In this document: positions 55,220 to 64,000 of the stretch, one piece after another
Numbering within the stretch: position 1 is the stretch's first letter
Layout of the letters: the number at the start of each line of letters is the position of its first letter
Source: Epiperipatus broadwayi
Lineage: Eukaryota; Onychophora; Udeonychophora; Euonychophora; Peripatidae
Length of the DNA stretch: 64,000 bases
Assembly (NCBI GenBank): GCA_028023455.1
Contig: JAQFVV010012397.1
Coordinates: forward strand, 1,735,501-1,799,500
Reading direction: 5' to 3'
The notes under the pieces: generated by a model
Told to the model about the DNA's origin: nothing
What the model saw: the letters and a program-made list of their open reading frames with translations, nothing else
Databases searched by the model: none
Translations under genes and position numbers: made by a program

Positions 55220-55983
55220 ATGGCTAATATGATTTATGATTGGGAAGAGAAAGTCCCTCAATATAATATGCAGCAATGCCCTAAAATTAAAATAATGCTG
55301 GAGGGTATTATTGTTGAAACTCTGTTGGATTCAGGGAGTCAGGTATCTGTGATCTCTGAAGAGTTATATAACCAGATGAAATTGTTAAATCCTGACCTTC
55401 GAACCCTACCACTCAAGGCAACTCAAGTTACATTGGCCAATAATAGGAAAGCTCGGGTGGAATCCAAACAGATATGGATTCAAATGTGGATAGGAAAAAT
55501 CCATCTTAATCATGGCTTTTTAATAATGAAGGGTCTAATACATGAAGCTTTGGTGGGAGCAGATATAATGCACCAAATTCATTGCGTGTTGGACTTTCAG
55601 AAGTGTCAAGTCATGTGTGGAGAAGAGGTCATACCCTTTATACTGCAGGAGGCACATCATTCAATGGAAATGGGTTGTGTTCAGAAAGATCCACCATGGC
55701 AAATGATTGAATCAAAGATTCAAGAATCTTCACTAATAAAAGAAAAGCAACAGCAGATAGAAAGGCTCCTGAGAGAATATCAAGTTATTTTCTCGGAAGT
55801 ACCAGGGATTATTCATGGGTATGATCATCAAATAAAAGTGACAGATGAGCAACCATACCAGTCCCGGTCATATCCTGTACCCTATCAATATAAACCAGAA
55901 GTGGAGAAGCAACTGACAGAAATGCTAAAATGGGGAATCATTTCTAAATGTTCGTCCCCTTTCAACAATCCACTAGTAGTCGT
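55220..55983 (+). pseudogene. Pol piece 1: protease and start of RT
   Basis: Retroviral-type aspartic protease with the catalytic triad in ETLLDSGSQVSVISE (DSG at 55328-55336). The flap/second-half motif GLIHEALVGADIM follows. After a linker comes the start of RT: the phrase QSRSYPVPYQYKPEVEKQL and then GIISKCSSPFNNPLVVVKK, the RT domain-1 signature. The frame is lost just after, at a run of nine A residues. The protease would cleave Gag-Pol in the particle. Confidence 0.93.
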
Positions 55984-56376
55984 AAAAAAAAAGATGGTAC
56001 TGCCCGTTTATGCTTGGATGCACGTCAACTGAATAGAATAACAGTGCCAGATCGTAATATACCACCTCTGATTTATGAGTTATTAATAAAATTTCGAGGG
56101 AAAAATATCTTTACCACCCTTGACCTTACAGCCAGCTACTGGCAAATCAAGTTGCATCCTGAAGACAGAAGATATACGGCATTCCGGTACAATGGATATT
56201 CATATCAATTTAACAGGATGCCCTTAGGGTTGAATAACAGTGGTTCTGGCCTAATGAAGTGTCTAGATAAAGTGTTGTCAGATGAGATTAAGCAAGTTGT
56301 AACAATGTATGTTGATGACGTGGTCATTGCATCGAAGAAATTGAAAGAACATATCCAACATTTACGACTTTTTTTT
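55984..56376 (+). pseudogene. Pol piece 2: RT palm with YVDD
   Basis: Carries RLCLDARQLN, FTTLDLTASYWQIKL (first catalytic Asp), FNRMPLGLNNSG and MYVDDVVIAS (YVDD at 56308-56319, the remaining two catalytic Asp). In most relatives the PFGL-N-xP block has Pro where this copy has NNSGSG, so one conserved position is altered. The reading ends at a T8 run, after which TAG would terminate it. Confidence 0.93.
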
Positions 56377-57515
56377 AAAGAGTGTTAGAAAAGGGAATAA
56401 AAATTAACATAAAGAAGAGTACCTTGGTAGCAGAGGAGGTAAAATTTTTGGGTCACATCGTCAACAAACAGGGCATTAGACCCCAGTACAAAAAGATACA
56501 GGCTATTCAAGAGTTCCCAAGGCCCAAAACAAAGAAGCAGATTAGATCTTTCCTTGGGCTTTGTAACTTTTATAATAAATTTTATAAGGATTTCACCCTT
56601 GATATGGAACCCTTACTTCAATTAATACGGAAAGATGCACCGTGGAAATGGAGTAGCGAACAAGAAGAGAACTTTGGATCAATTAAGAAGAAGTTTCTGG
56701 AGCAAGTAATGTTAACTTACCCAGACTTTAATCAGTCATTTTATCTTCAGACGGATAGCAGCGGTTATGGTCTGGGAGCTACCCTGTTCCAAGTTCATGA
56801 AGATAATCAGCCGAGAGTTTTATATTTTATTAGCCGATTATTGAAAGGTCCAGAGCTGAATTATACTGTAACAGAGAATGAGGCTCTGGCAGTTATATGG
56901 GCATTTCAAAAGTTTCGCCAATTTCTCCTTGGATCACAAGTGATCGTTATTTCGGACCACAAAAGTTTAGAGTTCCTGAACCACAGTTACTTAACCAATA
57001 GCCGTTTGGTGAGGTGGAGCTTGTTGCTTCAGGAATTCGATTATACAGTCCAATATTGTAAAGGGTCGGACAATGTAGTTGCAGATGCATTGAGCCAGAA
57101 CCCTATTAAGTTGGAACAACAACATTTGTGTGCAGATAATGTGTGCATTGCGGCTGCATGTCTAAGCAGTGCAGAAGATGTTGAAACCAGTCTATACCAG
57201 CTAGAAGAGCATCAGATAGAGGATGCGTACTATAAGCAAGTGTTAAAAAAAATTGAAAAGCAGAAAAGGAGACTGAACCAGGGAGCTGACCCGGCGGGAG
57301 AACAATGGAAACGATATGCAGTAAAAAAAAAGATTTTGCAATATTGCGTCAATACCTCTACTGATCAATGGCAAATTGTGGTACCTATAAAAATGCGCCA
57401 CCCACTTATTATATACACCCATAGATTATATGGACATTATGGAGCAGAAAAGACTTACCATGTGTTACGAAATTGGTTCTATTGGCCAAAGCAATACGAA
57501 GAGGTGGTATCATTG
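56377..57515 (+). pseudogene. Pol piece 3: RT thumb, RNase H, start of integrase
   Basis: Starts with the RT connection region (KSTLVAEEVKFLGHIVN, IRSFLGLCNFYNKF). RNase H follows, with FYLQTDSSGYGLGATLF (catalytic Asp), TENEALAVIWAFQKF (Glu) and VISDHKSLEFL (Asp-His); its C-terminal block reads NVVADALSQNP. Then comes the integrase zinc domain H-x4-H in THRLYGHYGAEKTYHVL and the NWFYWPK block. The two Cys of the same finger (CEIC) lie beyond the next frameshift. The pieces show no missing catalytic residue. Confidence 0.93.
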
Positions 57516-58441
57516 ATAAAGGGTGTGAAATTTGCCAAAGAACCAAGCCGCTGAATAAATCATACTCAGGGTCCTTGAACCCAATTCTTGCAAAAGAACC
57601 TAATGAAATTCTGGCAGTGGATTATTATGGGCCCTTGCCCCCATTTTGTCGGATGAGGTATTTGATGGTTGGGTATGACATATTCTCCAAATGGGTAGTT
57701 GCATACCCTATACCTCGAGCTAATGCCCGAAACACTATAAAAGTGTTACAAAACCAACATTTTAGCAAAGTGGGAAAACCACAGACAATCATCTCTGATC
57801 ATGGCACCCCATTCGTCTCTACTGAGTGGAAGAAATGGATCAGCAAAGAGAATATAAAACATATACTGACGTCTATTCGCAACCCTCAATCCAACCCATG
57901 TGAGCATGTGATGCGGGAGCTGGGTCAGTTATTCAGGGTGTACTTGAATGCGAATCATCGGGAATGGGTGGACCAGGTCCAAAGAGTAATCAACTATATA
58001 AACTGGACGCTAAATTTGTCAACTGGTTTTGCACCTGTGCAACTTCATTATGGGAAATCTATACCTATGCTTTATCGTACAAAAATTACAATAGTACCAG
58101 ATATTATTGATAAGAAGAAGGATCAGGAAAAAGCCCTTCAACAATTAAGAAAGAGTGGTGAGATACGGAAGAAGAAATACATGAGCGCATCTCATTCATT
58201 TCAAGTGGGAGATCGAGTGATGGTGCGAGGATATCCAGTAAGTTATCCTGAATGAAACATATATAAGAAGTTTCAGGATATTTATGAAGGCCCATATACA
58301 ATAGTGAAGAAATATGGGAATAACGCATTTGCAGTAACAGAGGCAGGAAAAGAAAAAGGAACATTCAACGCAAGGCTGTTACGACCCTTTATAGAAATAG
58401 CTGATGGAAAAAGTTTGCGAATGTGGTGTAGTGGTGCATGA
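57516..58441 (+). pseudogene. Pol piece 4: integrase core and C-terminus
   Basis: Begins with the CEICQ half of the zinc finger, then the catalytic core: ILAVDYYGPLPP (D1), TIISDHGTPFVS (D2) and NPQSNPCEHVMREL (E), with 34 residues between D2 and E. This is the NPxE variant found in some Gypsy lineages. GFAPVQLHYGKSIPML and FQVGDRVMVRGYP follow, a C-terminal SH3-like start. A TGA at 58253-58255 interrupts, and the frame continues with YEGPYTIVKK and RLLRPF to 58441. No chromodomain was seen. It would insert the cDNA into host DNA if intact. Confidence 0.92.
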
Positions 58442-58944
58442 ACTTGTGTTTTTCATGTTGAGATGGTGGATGATTGAGCAGAGCTGCTTGGATGCATTGT
58501 GTTATGATGCTCCGAAGTATATGCTCGGCACTATCCCGACCTGGATGTTGTGCTCCAAGAGTAGTCCAGCAGTGCGTATATATAGGTCTCATGGATAGGC
58601 CAAATGATAGCCCCTAAGACTCACCGAAGCTGAGCAGGGTTGGCTGAGTGCCAAATTGATTTTTTTTCTCTGGCTCCTATTCTTGATTGGATGATACTTC
58701 TAGGTACAAGAGAGGTAGTGCTTAAAAATGAGATATTTTCTCGTGACGTCATGAGGCGGTGTGTACTGGTAGTTTGTGTTTGGCCATCTATTTGTCCCAG
58801 CATTGGAGGCTATGGTTCATGTATTCACTTTTCCAGCTCATCTTACTCATTCATCAGCATATCTAAAACCAGGCAGTACTGAGAAATAATGTGTATAGTA
58901 TGTGGAATGAAATCGTACTTCCAGGCGATTTCATCCCAAAATTT
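58442..58944 (+). other. Non-coding region between pol and 3' LTR
   Basis: About 500 bp without an env-like frame. The overlapping short frames 58404-58598 and 58640-58882 have no signal peptide or transmembrane pattern that repeats elsewhere, and the opposite-strand frames are shadows. CTGAGCAGGGTTGGCTGAG near 58630 is relatively GC-rich. Confidence 0.7.
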
Positions 58945-58956
58945 GGTGAGGGGTAA
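58945..58956 (+). promoter_or_regulatory. Polypurine-like tract
   Basis: GGTGAGGGGTAA directly abuts the 3' LTR. It is short and interrupted by T residues, but lies where plus-strand DNA synthesis is primed. Confidence 0.7.
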
Positions 58957-61626
58957 TGAAACAGTTATGCTGTTACTCATATAGATATTCAAAAGACCCC
59001 CCCCCATTTAAAAAAGTCTAGCGTGATTCAATCTAATTGGGAATGCAATAAAGCTGTAATTTGTTAAAAAAAAAAAAAGAAAAATCATATTTTTAATTTT
59101 GTGATTGATGGATTTAAATAAAATGTTAAGTTATCTTATTTTTTTTTATCTGTCTCAATAAAAAAAAAGAAAAGAAATTAATTATCCAATCATTAAAAAG
59201 AAAAAAAGAAAAGATACTTGAGTTAAACTGAGGCAGTATTCAAATTAGGCATGTTGTGAAAAGAAAAGAACTTTTTTCTTTTTCTCTTGTCTTACACAGA
59301 GAGGCAGAACATATTAAATTTTTTGTTTTAAAAAAAGTGTATTACTTAATTATTTTGACATATTAAAATATAGCTCTAACAAAATGTAAGAATGGAAAAA
59401 GAAAACTTTGCTAGAGGAATTATGAAGACAATGGGGTAAATTAGCGGCTTCAATCTCTCCATGCTGTGCCATGACTCTCCATAAATGAAATAACCCGCCT
59501 TCTTTATGAATAAACTGGATTGTAAAACTGGAAGGTAATTATGTTATAAGAATATTAAAACATCTTTATCTTACGTTATAAAGTGAAGTTATGAAATAAT
59601 TACATAGAATTTGTTTTATAAAATATTAAAACATCTTTATCATACGTTATAAAATGAAGTTATGAAATAATTACATAGAATTTGTTTTGTAAAATATTAG
59701 AACACGTTTATCATATGTTATAAAATGAAGTTATGAAATAATTACATAGAATTTGTTTTTTGTAAAATATGAAAACATCTTTATCATACGTTATAAAGTG
59801 ACATTATAAAATAATTACATAGAATGTGTTTTATAAAATATTAAAACGTCTTTATCATACGTTATAAAGTGACATTATGAAATAATTACATAGAATTTGT
59901 TTTATAAAATGTTAAAATGTCTTTATCAAACGTTATAAAGTGAAGTTATGAAATAGCTACATGCAAATTTATTTATAAAAATATTTGAACGTATTTACTA
60001 TATGAATTAGAAATGCTTTAATTGCATATTACTTCTATCTGGGTAATGTAACAGAGTTTATGTGTAAGAATATACTTCTATATTTGGCTAAATTATAAAT
60101 GCCTCAATTATCAAATGATAAATGCTCTACAAACCAAGAATTGTTGAGTTCAAATGTCTACCAATCGGTAATAATTAATAAAATGATGAAATGCTGTATA
60201 AATCATAAATACTTGACTGCTTCTATGCTTCTTATAATGTAACAGAGTTTATGTGTAAGAATATACTTCTATATTTGGCTAAATTATAAATGCTTCAATT
60301 ATCAAATGATAAATGCTCTACAAACCAAGAATTGCTGAGTTCAAATGTCTACCAATCGGTAATAATTAATAAAATGATGAAATGCTATATAAATCATAAA
60401 TACTTGACTGCTTCTAAGCTTCTTATAATGTAACAGAGTTTATGTGTAAGAATATACTTCTATATTTGGCTAAATTATAAATGCCTCAATTATCAAATGA
60501 TAAATGCTCTACAAACCAAGAATTGTTGAGTTCAAATGTCTACCAATCGGTAATAATTAATAAAATGATGAAATGCTGTATAAATCATAAATACTTGACT
60601 GCTTCTAAGCTACTTATAATGTAACAGAGTTTATGTATAAGAATATACTTTTATATTTGACTAAATTATAAATGCTTTAATTACCAAATGATGAATACTC
60701 CACAAACCAAGAATTGCTGAATTTAAATGTTTACCAATCAGTAATAATTCATAAGATAACGAAATGTTATATAAATCATAAATGCTTAACTGCTACCAGG
60801 CTTCTTCTCATAAAGGGATACAAAAATGAATTATTGTTAAATTAGAATATTTCCAAGTTTCTTCTCATAAATGAATTCAAAATGAATTATTGTTGAATTA
60901 GAATATTTCCAAGCTTCTTCTCATAAATGGATTCAAAATGAATTATTGTTAAATTAGAATAATTCCAAGCTTCTTCTCATAAAGGAATTAATGAACTATT
61001 ATTGAATTAGAATATTCACAAGCTTCTTCCCATAAATGAATTCAAAATGAACTATTATTGAATTAGAATATTTCCAAGCTTCTTCTCATAAAGGAATTAA
61101 TGAACTATTGTTGAATTAGAATATTCACAAGCTTCTTCCCATAAATGAATTCAAAATGAACTATTATTGAATTAGAATATTTCCAAGCTTCTTCTCATAG
61201 AGGAATTAATGAACTATTGTTGAAATTGCAAATTAATTGTTATTTAATAAATTTTTTTTTGTTACTAAAATTAAATTGGTTATCCAGTTGTCCAGTTTTG
61301 TTTATTTATCGCATCACTCACCAATTATAGCACTGGTTCATGAGAATCTCATGTTCTCTGAGCTACATCTGACATAACTTGACCTAGGCCAGTCAGGTTG
61401 TAGTGAGATGGAACTCTAATGGCGCTCTTTGGGAAACCAAACATAGAAATATTTAGATGTTTCCAGTCTCTATGTACTACATCCTCTGATGAGCAGGAAA
61501 TATTGTTGTAGGGGGGCATTAACATCTGCATTAAGAATATCAATTGATAGTTCCTTCCTGCAGCATGCTCATCAGAAAATAATTACAACTGATGTAATAA
61601 AACGGTTGTATGGCGGTCCAGTTACA
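58957..61626 (+). repeat. 3' LTR (2670 bp)
   Basis: Same layout as the 5' LTR, with arrays A (59558-59985), B (60045-60805) and a shorter C (60790-61215). Differences from the 5' LTR are mostly C/T or G/A at CpG positions. The frames 61349-61543 and 61489-61692 and their 5' counterpart 52691-52885 are short LTR readings without evidence of function. Confidence 0.97.
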
Positions 61627-64000
61627 ATATATATATATATATATTGTGACCATCTGAATGGGCACAAGGGTTTAAGATACCTTGTATCTTAATTAAATAG
61701 TTATATTGTATTATAAAAAAAAAATGAAATAGCCTTGGAATTTTAAAATTTTTGAACAAGATTATTTAAGGTTTAAATATGGGTTGTTATGCAGTTTATT
61801 GACTACTTGATAGGTATTTATTAGTATTATTGTGGTTAATAGGGTATATAATATAAGGAAGGGGGGGTGGTTTGTTAATGAAATTGATATATTTTGTTGG
61901 AAAAATGCAAAGTGATCCTATGTTAGTGTAATATTTAGTTGAATGGTTTTAAAATCCTTTATTTATTATTTATTATCCTTGTGTCATCAGAATAGCAGCT
62001 TTAATTATGTTTAGTTAAGACAGTTCAATGTTTAGATTGTATGCATGCATGTGTATGCCTGTATGATTTTGCCTTAGGTTTCATCTCATTTTCATCCTTT
62101 AAATAACAGCCAACAATAGTACATTCACAATAAAAAAACATTTAAACTACAGTAGTCATCTTAAATAATTAACAAATATATATTTCTTTCCAGTAATTAA
62201 TAAATAGTTGAATCAATAAATTATTTTACAAATTAAATAAATTATTAATCATTTTTATTTGATGGTTAATTAATATTCTTTTTTTTTTTTAAGTTTGTAA
62301 AAGATATTTATTTTAATTATTTGTATTATTTTTTTTTTGTCATTTAATTCTGAAAATCAATATCATTTTTTTTTGTTGTAAAGATTTTTTTTTTTGAATA
62401 TGTAATTAGCAGAGCTGGCAAAATGCGTGGGAGTAAGCTAGTAAGGAAGTGCAAAATGAACTGTTGCTAGAGAGAGAGAGCATTAAACAAAGTTCTCCAG
62501 TATGTAAAATTGGCTTTATAAAGAATTATAGCCAAAAAGACAATGGCTTATATTTTTCAAACAACTAAAGTTAATTGCTGAAGTCAGATTAGAAGAAATA
62601 TATCATGGAAGGAACTAATTTCAATATGCAGCACTAAACTTTATAAAGGTACTCGGCTTAGCTTATTCTCTTTCAATTTAAACATTCTAAACTAATCTTT
62701 TCATCACTATTGCTCTTGTAAAGATGTATATTAATATCATGCAGCCTATATTATTTTATTTAATTTCAGTTTTAAATAAGAATGATTCACATAAGTATTA
62801 TTATTTTATCATTAAGCAACATATTTTTTTTTTGATATATGGAAAACGTGTGCAGAACTGTTATATAGAATATATATTATTCTCACTATGTTTCGTGCTA
62901 TGTGAGGATTATACATAGACTTAAGGATGTGTCTATCTTGATAGAGCATACCATGTTTAGATTGTTCGTAATTAGATAACAATACCTATTCATTGGATAT
63001 ATATATCTGGAGCTAATACGCATTTATAAATTAAGGGAATAAAATATAACTACTTCTGTTTGAATTGAATTTGATGGACAAAATTGCTGGTAAATTTAGT
63101 TCTCTTCAAGAAAAACGGAATATCAAATAAAGCATTATTAATCATGGAATTACTAAAGACAATTTACAGTGGATAATGCTATTCAAAATAATAAGGACAA
63201 TTGCGTATTTAACCCAGAACGGCATGAAGAATATCGATATTTCTCAGTATAATAAAGGAGAAATTAACTGCTTGTGATTTGGTATCTCAATGGATATGTT
63301 ATGAATATTGGAAAATAGTGGGTTTATTTAAGTTAAACTTATATATTTCTTTTTTTTTTAAGTTATACTGCAGAAGTGCATTTAATTTAAAGTCAGTTTG
63401 GAATGTGTTCTATGTTGTTTATTATAATATCCCGGAGGAAGCTTGGCAAATGAACTTTTTATTCAGATTACAAAACTAATAACTTATGTGTTTTTATCTT
63501 TTTAATTTTTTTTATTACTTAACTCATATAATGTATATAATGGATAGAGAAGCTTTATTATTATTATGTTTATGTTATAATCTATGTTATTTTGATTTTC
63601 AAGACCGTCTCGGGAAAATGCGCTATTTAAAAAAAAAAAATAGTACGCCGGTAAAAATATTGATTGTGTTCAAATAGGTCTTATTATTTTCCTTAAGAGG
63701 ATGAAGGAAATATTTTTAATAATATATTTATTATTAGAGAGGTTTACATTTATTTTGCATATGTTATTATCTTAAAGTGAGAATTATTATTATTATTATT
63801 ATTATTATTTTTGAATCAACGAACGAACGTATAATAAAAATAGTTTGTTAAATATAAAAAGAAAGTTCGTTCATAATAATTAGAAGCATTAAATCTTAAA
63901 AGTAACCTAAAGTTTATTAAATTAAAACAGTTATACCTTAATGCAATATTTAATTGTCATATTACCTACTTAGTGTGTAATTTAGGGTTAATATTATATA
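61627..64000. other. AT-rich stretch to window end, no gene
   Basis: Starts with the (AT)n target of the Gypsy insertion. The short frames 62724-62918, 63279-63479 and 63486-63677 are low-complexity or unrecognised, and no splice-framed exon was found. An (ATT)n tract lies at 63784-63810. Confidence 0.5.

Larger units (their letters stand above)
55124..58441 (+). pseudogene. pol: Pol polyprotein (PR-RT-RNaseH-IN), four lesions
   Basis: The pol frame opens at 55124, in -1 relative to gag; its first ATG is at 55220. Domain order is aspartic protease, reverse transcriptase, RNase H, zinc-binding HHCC and DDE integrase. Lesions are a one-base frame change at the A9 run near 55984-55992, another at the T8 run 56369-56376, a third near 57512-57523 (AAAGGG), and an in-frame TGA at 58253-58255. 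Apart from these the protein reads well and key catalytic motifs are retained, so the copy is recently dead or the lesions are partly assembly errors. The final stop is TGA 58439-58441. The domain-level pieces are listed separately. Confidence 0.93.
49968..61626 (+). mobile_element. Ty3/Gypsy-type LTR retrotransposon, complete architecture
   Basis: The element runs 11659 bp from TGAAACAG to GTTACA. In order: 5' LTR (49968-52968), primer-binding site (52971-52988), leader, gag (53367-55151), frameshift overlap, pol (55124-58441; protease, RT, RNase H, integrase), non-coding tail, short purine tract (58945-58956), 3' LTR (58957-61626). The pol domain order PR-RT-RH-IN defines Ty3/Gypsy. No env-like frame was found. 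It is inserted in an (AT)n tract; ATAT at 49964-49967 and 61627-61630 is consistent with a 4-bp duplication but is uninformative in that context. Pol has four lesions, so this copy is not autonomous as sequenced. Confidence 0.97.

Noticed and set aside
58404-58598. Env-like gene after pol
   Set aside because: The 64-codon frame has no signal peptide, furin-like site or transmembrane anchor and is not conserved in arrangement with any neighbour.
1-64000. CRISPR array, operons or ribosome-binding sites
   Set aside because: No regularly spaced short repeats with unique spacers exist. The retroelements, SINEs and splice-like signals show eukaryotic DNA.

Overview
This window looks like non-coding, repeat-dominated DNA from an invertebrate animal. 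It is strongly A+T rich by eye, full of trinucleotide and (AT)n microsatellites, and its recognisable content is a mixed metazoan mobile-element set: a Ty3/Gypsy LTR retrotransposon, a Penelope-like element with a GIY-YIG domain, several non-LTR retrotransposon 3' ends, a Merlin DNA transposon, a hAT-type MITE, tRNA-derived SINEs and many fold-back elements. Nothing fixes the species. The mix would suit an arthropod, flatworm or other AT-rich invertebrate. No complete host gene can be demonstrated.

Layout. 0-7 kb: a SINE scrap, a decayed LINE, two 3' fragments of one RTE-like LINE family, a compound microsatellite and a 489-bp palindrome combining a tRNA-like sequence with Penelope-type hammerhead-like motifs. 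7-13 kb: mostly unassignable AT-rich DNA with one ~970-bp inverted repeat. 13-19 kb: the 3' coding end of a Penelope-like element, a near-complete Merlin transposon beside it (14064-16691, 8-bp target duplication) with a broken transposase, then a more GC-rich stretch with an unrecognised minus-strand ORF. 19-37 kb: SINE copies, decayed LINEs on the minus strand, and three members of a fold-back family, each flanked by a perfect 12-13 bp direct repeat.

37-46 kb: the best candidate host-gene signals. There is a CCAAT/TATA core promoter and short first coding exon at 37.2 kb, and a terminal coding exon with acceptor and AATAAA at 45.3 kb, both on the plus strand and phase-compatible. Large palindromes lie at 43.0 and 45.8 kb. 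46-50 kb: a hAT MITE with an 8-bp target duplication, inverted-repeat clusters, a decayed RTE copy and a tRNA-Arg-like sequence.

49.97-61.63 kb is the dominant feature: one Ty3/Gypsy-type retrotransposon of about 11.7 kb. Its very long LTRs (3001 and 2670 bp) are built largely of three different tandem arrays. Its primer site fits tRNA-Lys(CUU) with one mismatch. Gag is intact but has no zinc knuckle and carries an N-terminal 18-residue repeat. A G-TTA-AAC heptamer followed by an 8-bp stem lies in the gag/pol overlap. Pol is broken by three frameshifts and one stop. Most LTR-LTR differences noted are C/T or G/A changes at CpG sites. The last 2.4 kb shows no gene.

The genes do not form an operon or pathway. 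They are independent, mostly dead insertions, several nested or touching. The least familiar item is the fold-back family with 12-13 bp target duplications (20.8, 23.3, 30.8 kb, with degenerate relatives at 42.9 and 43.2 kb).
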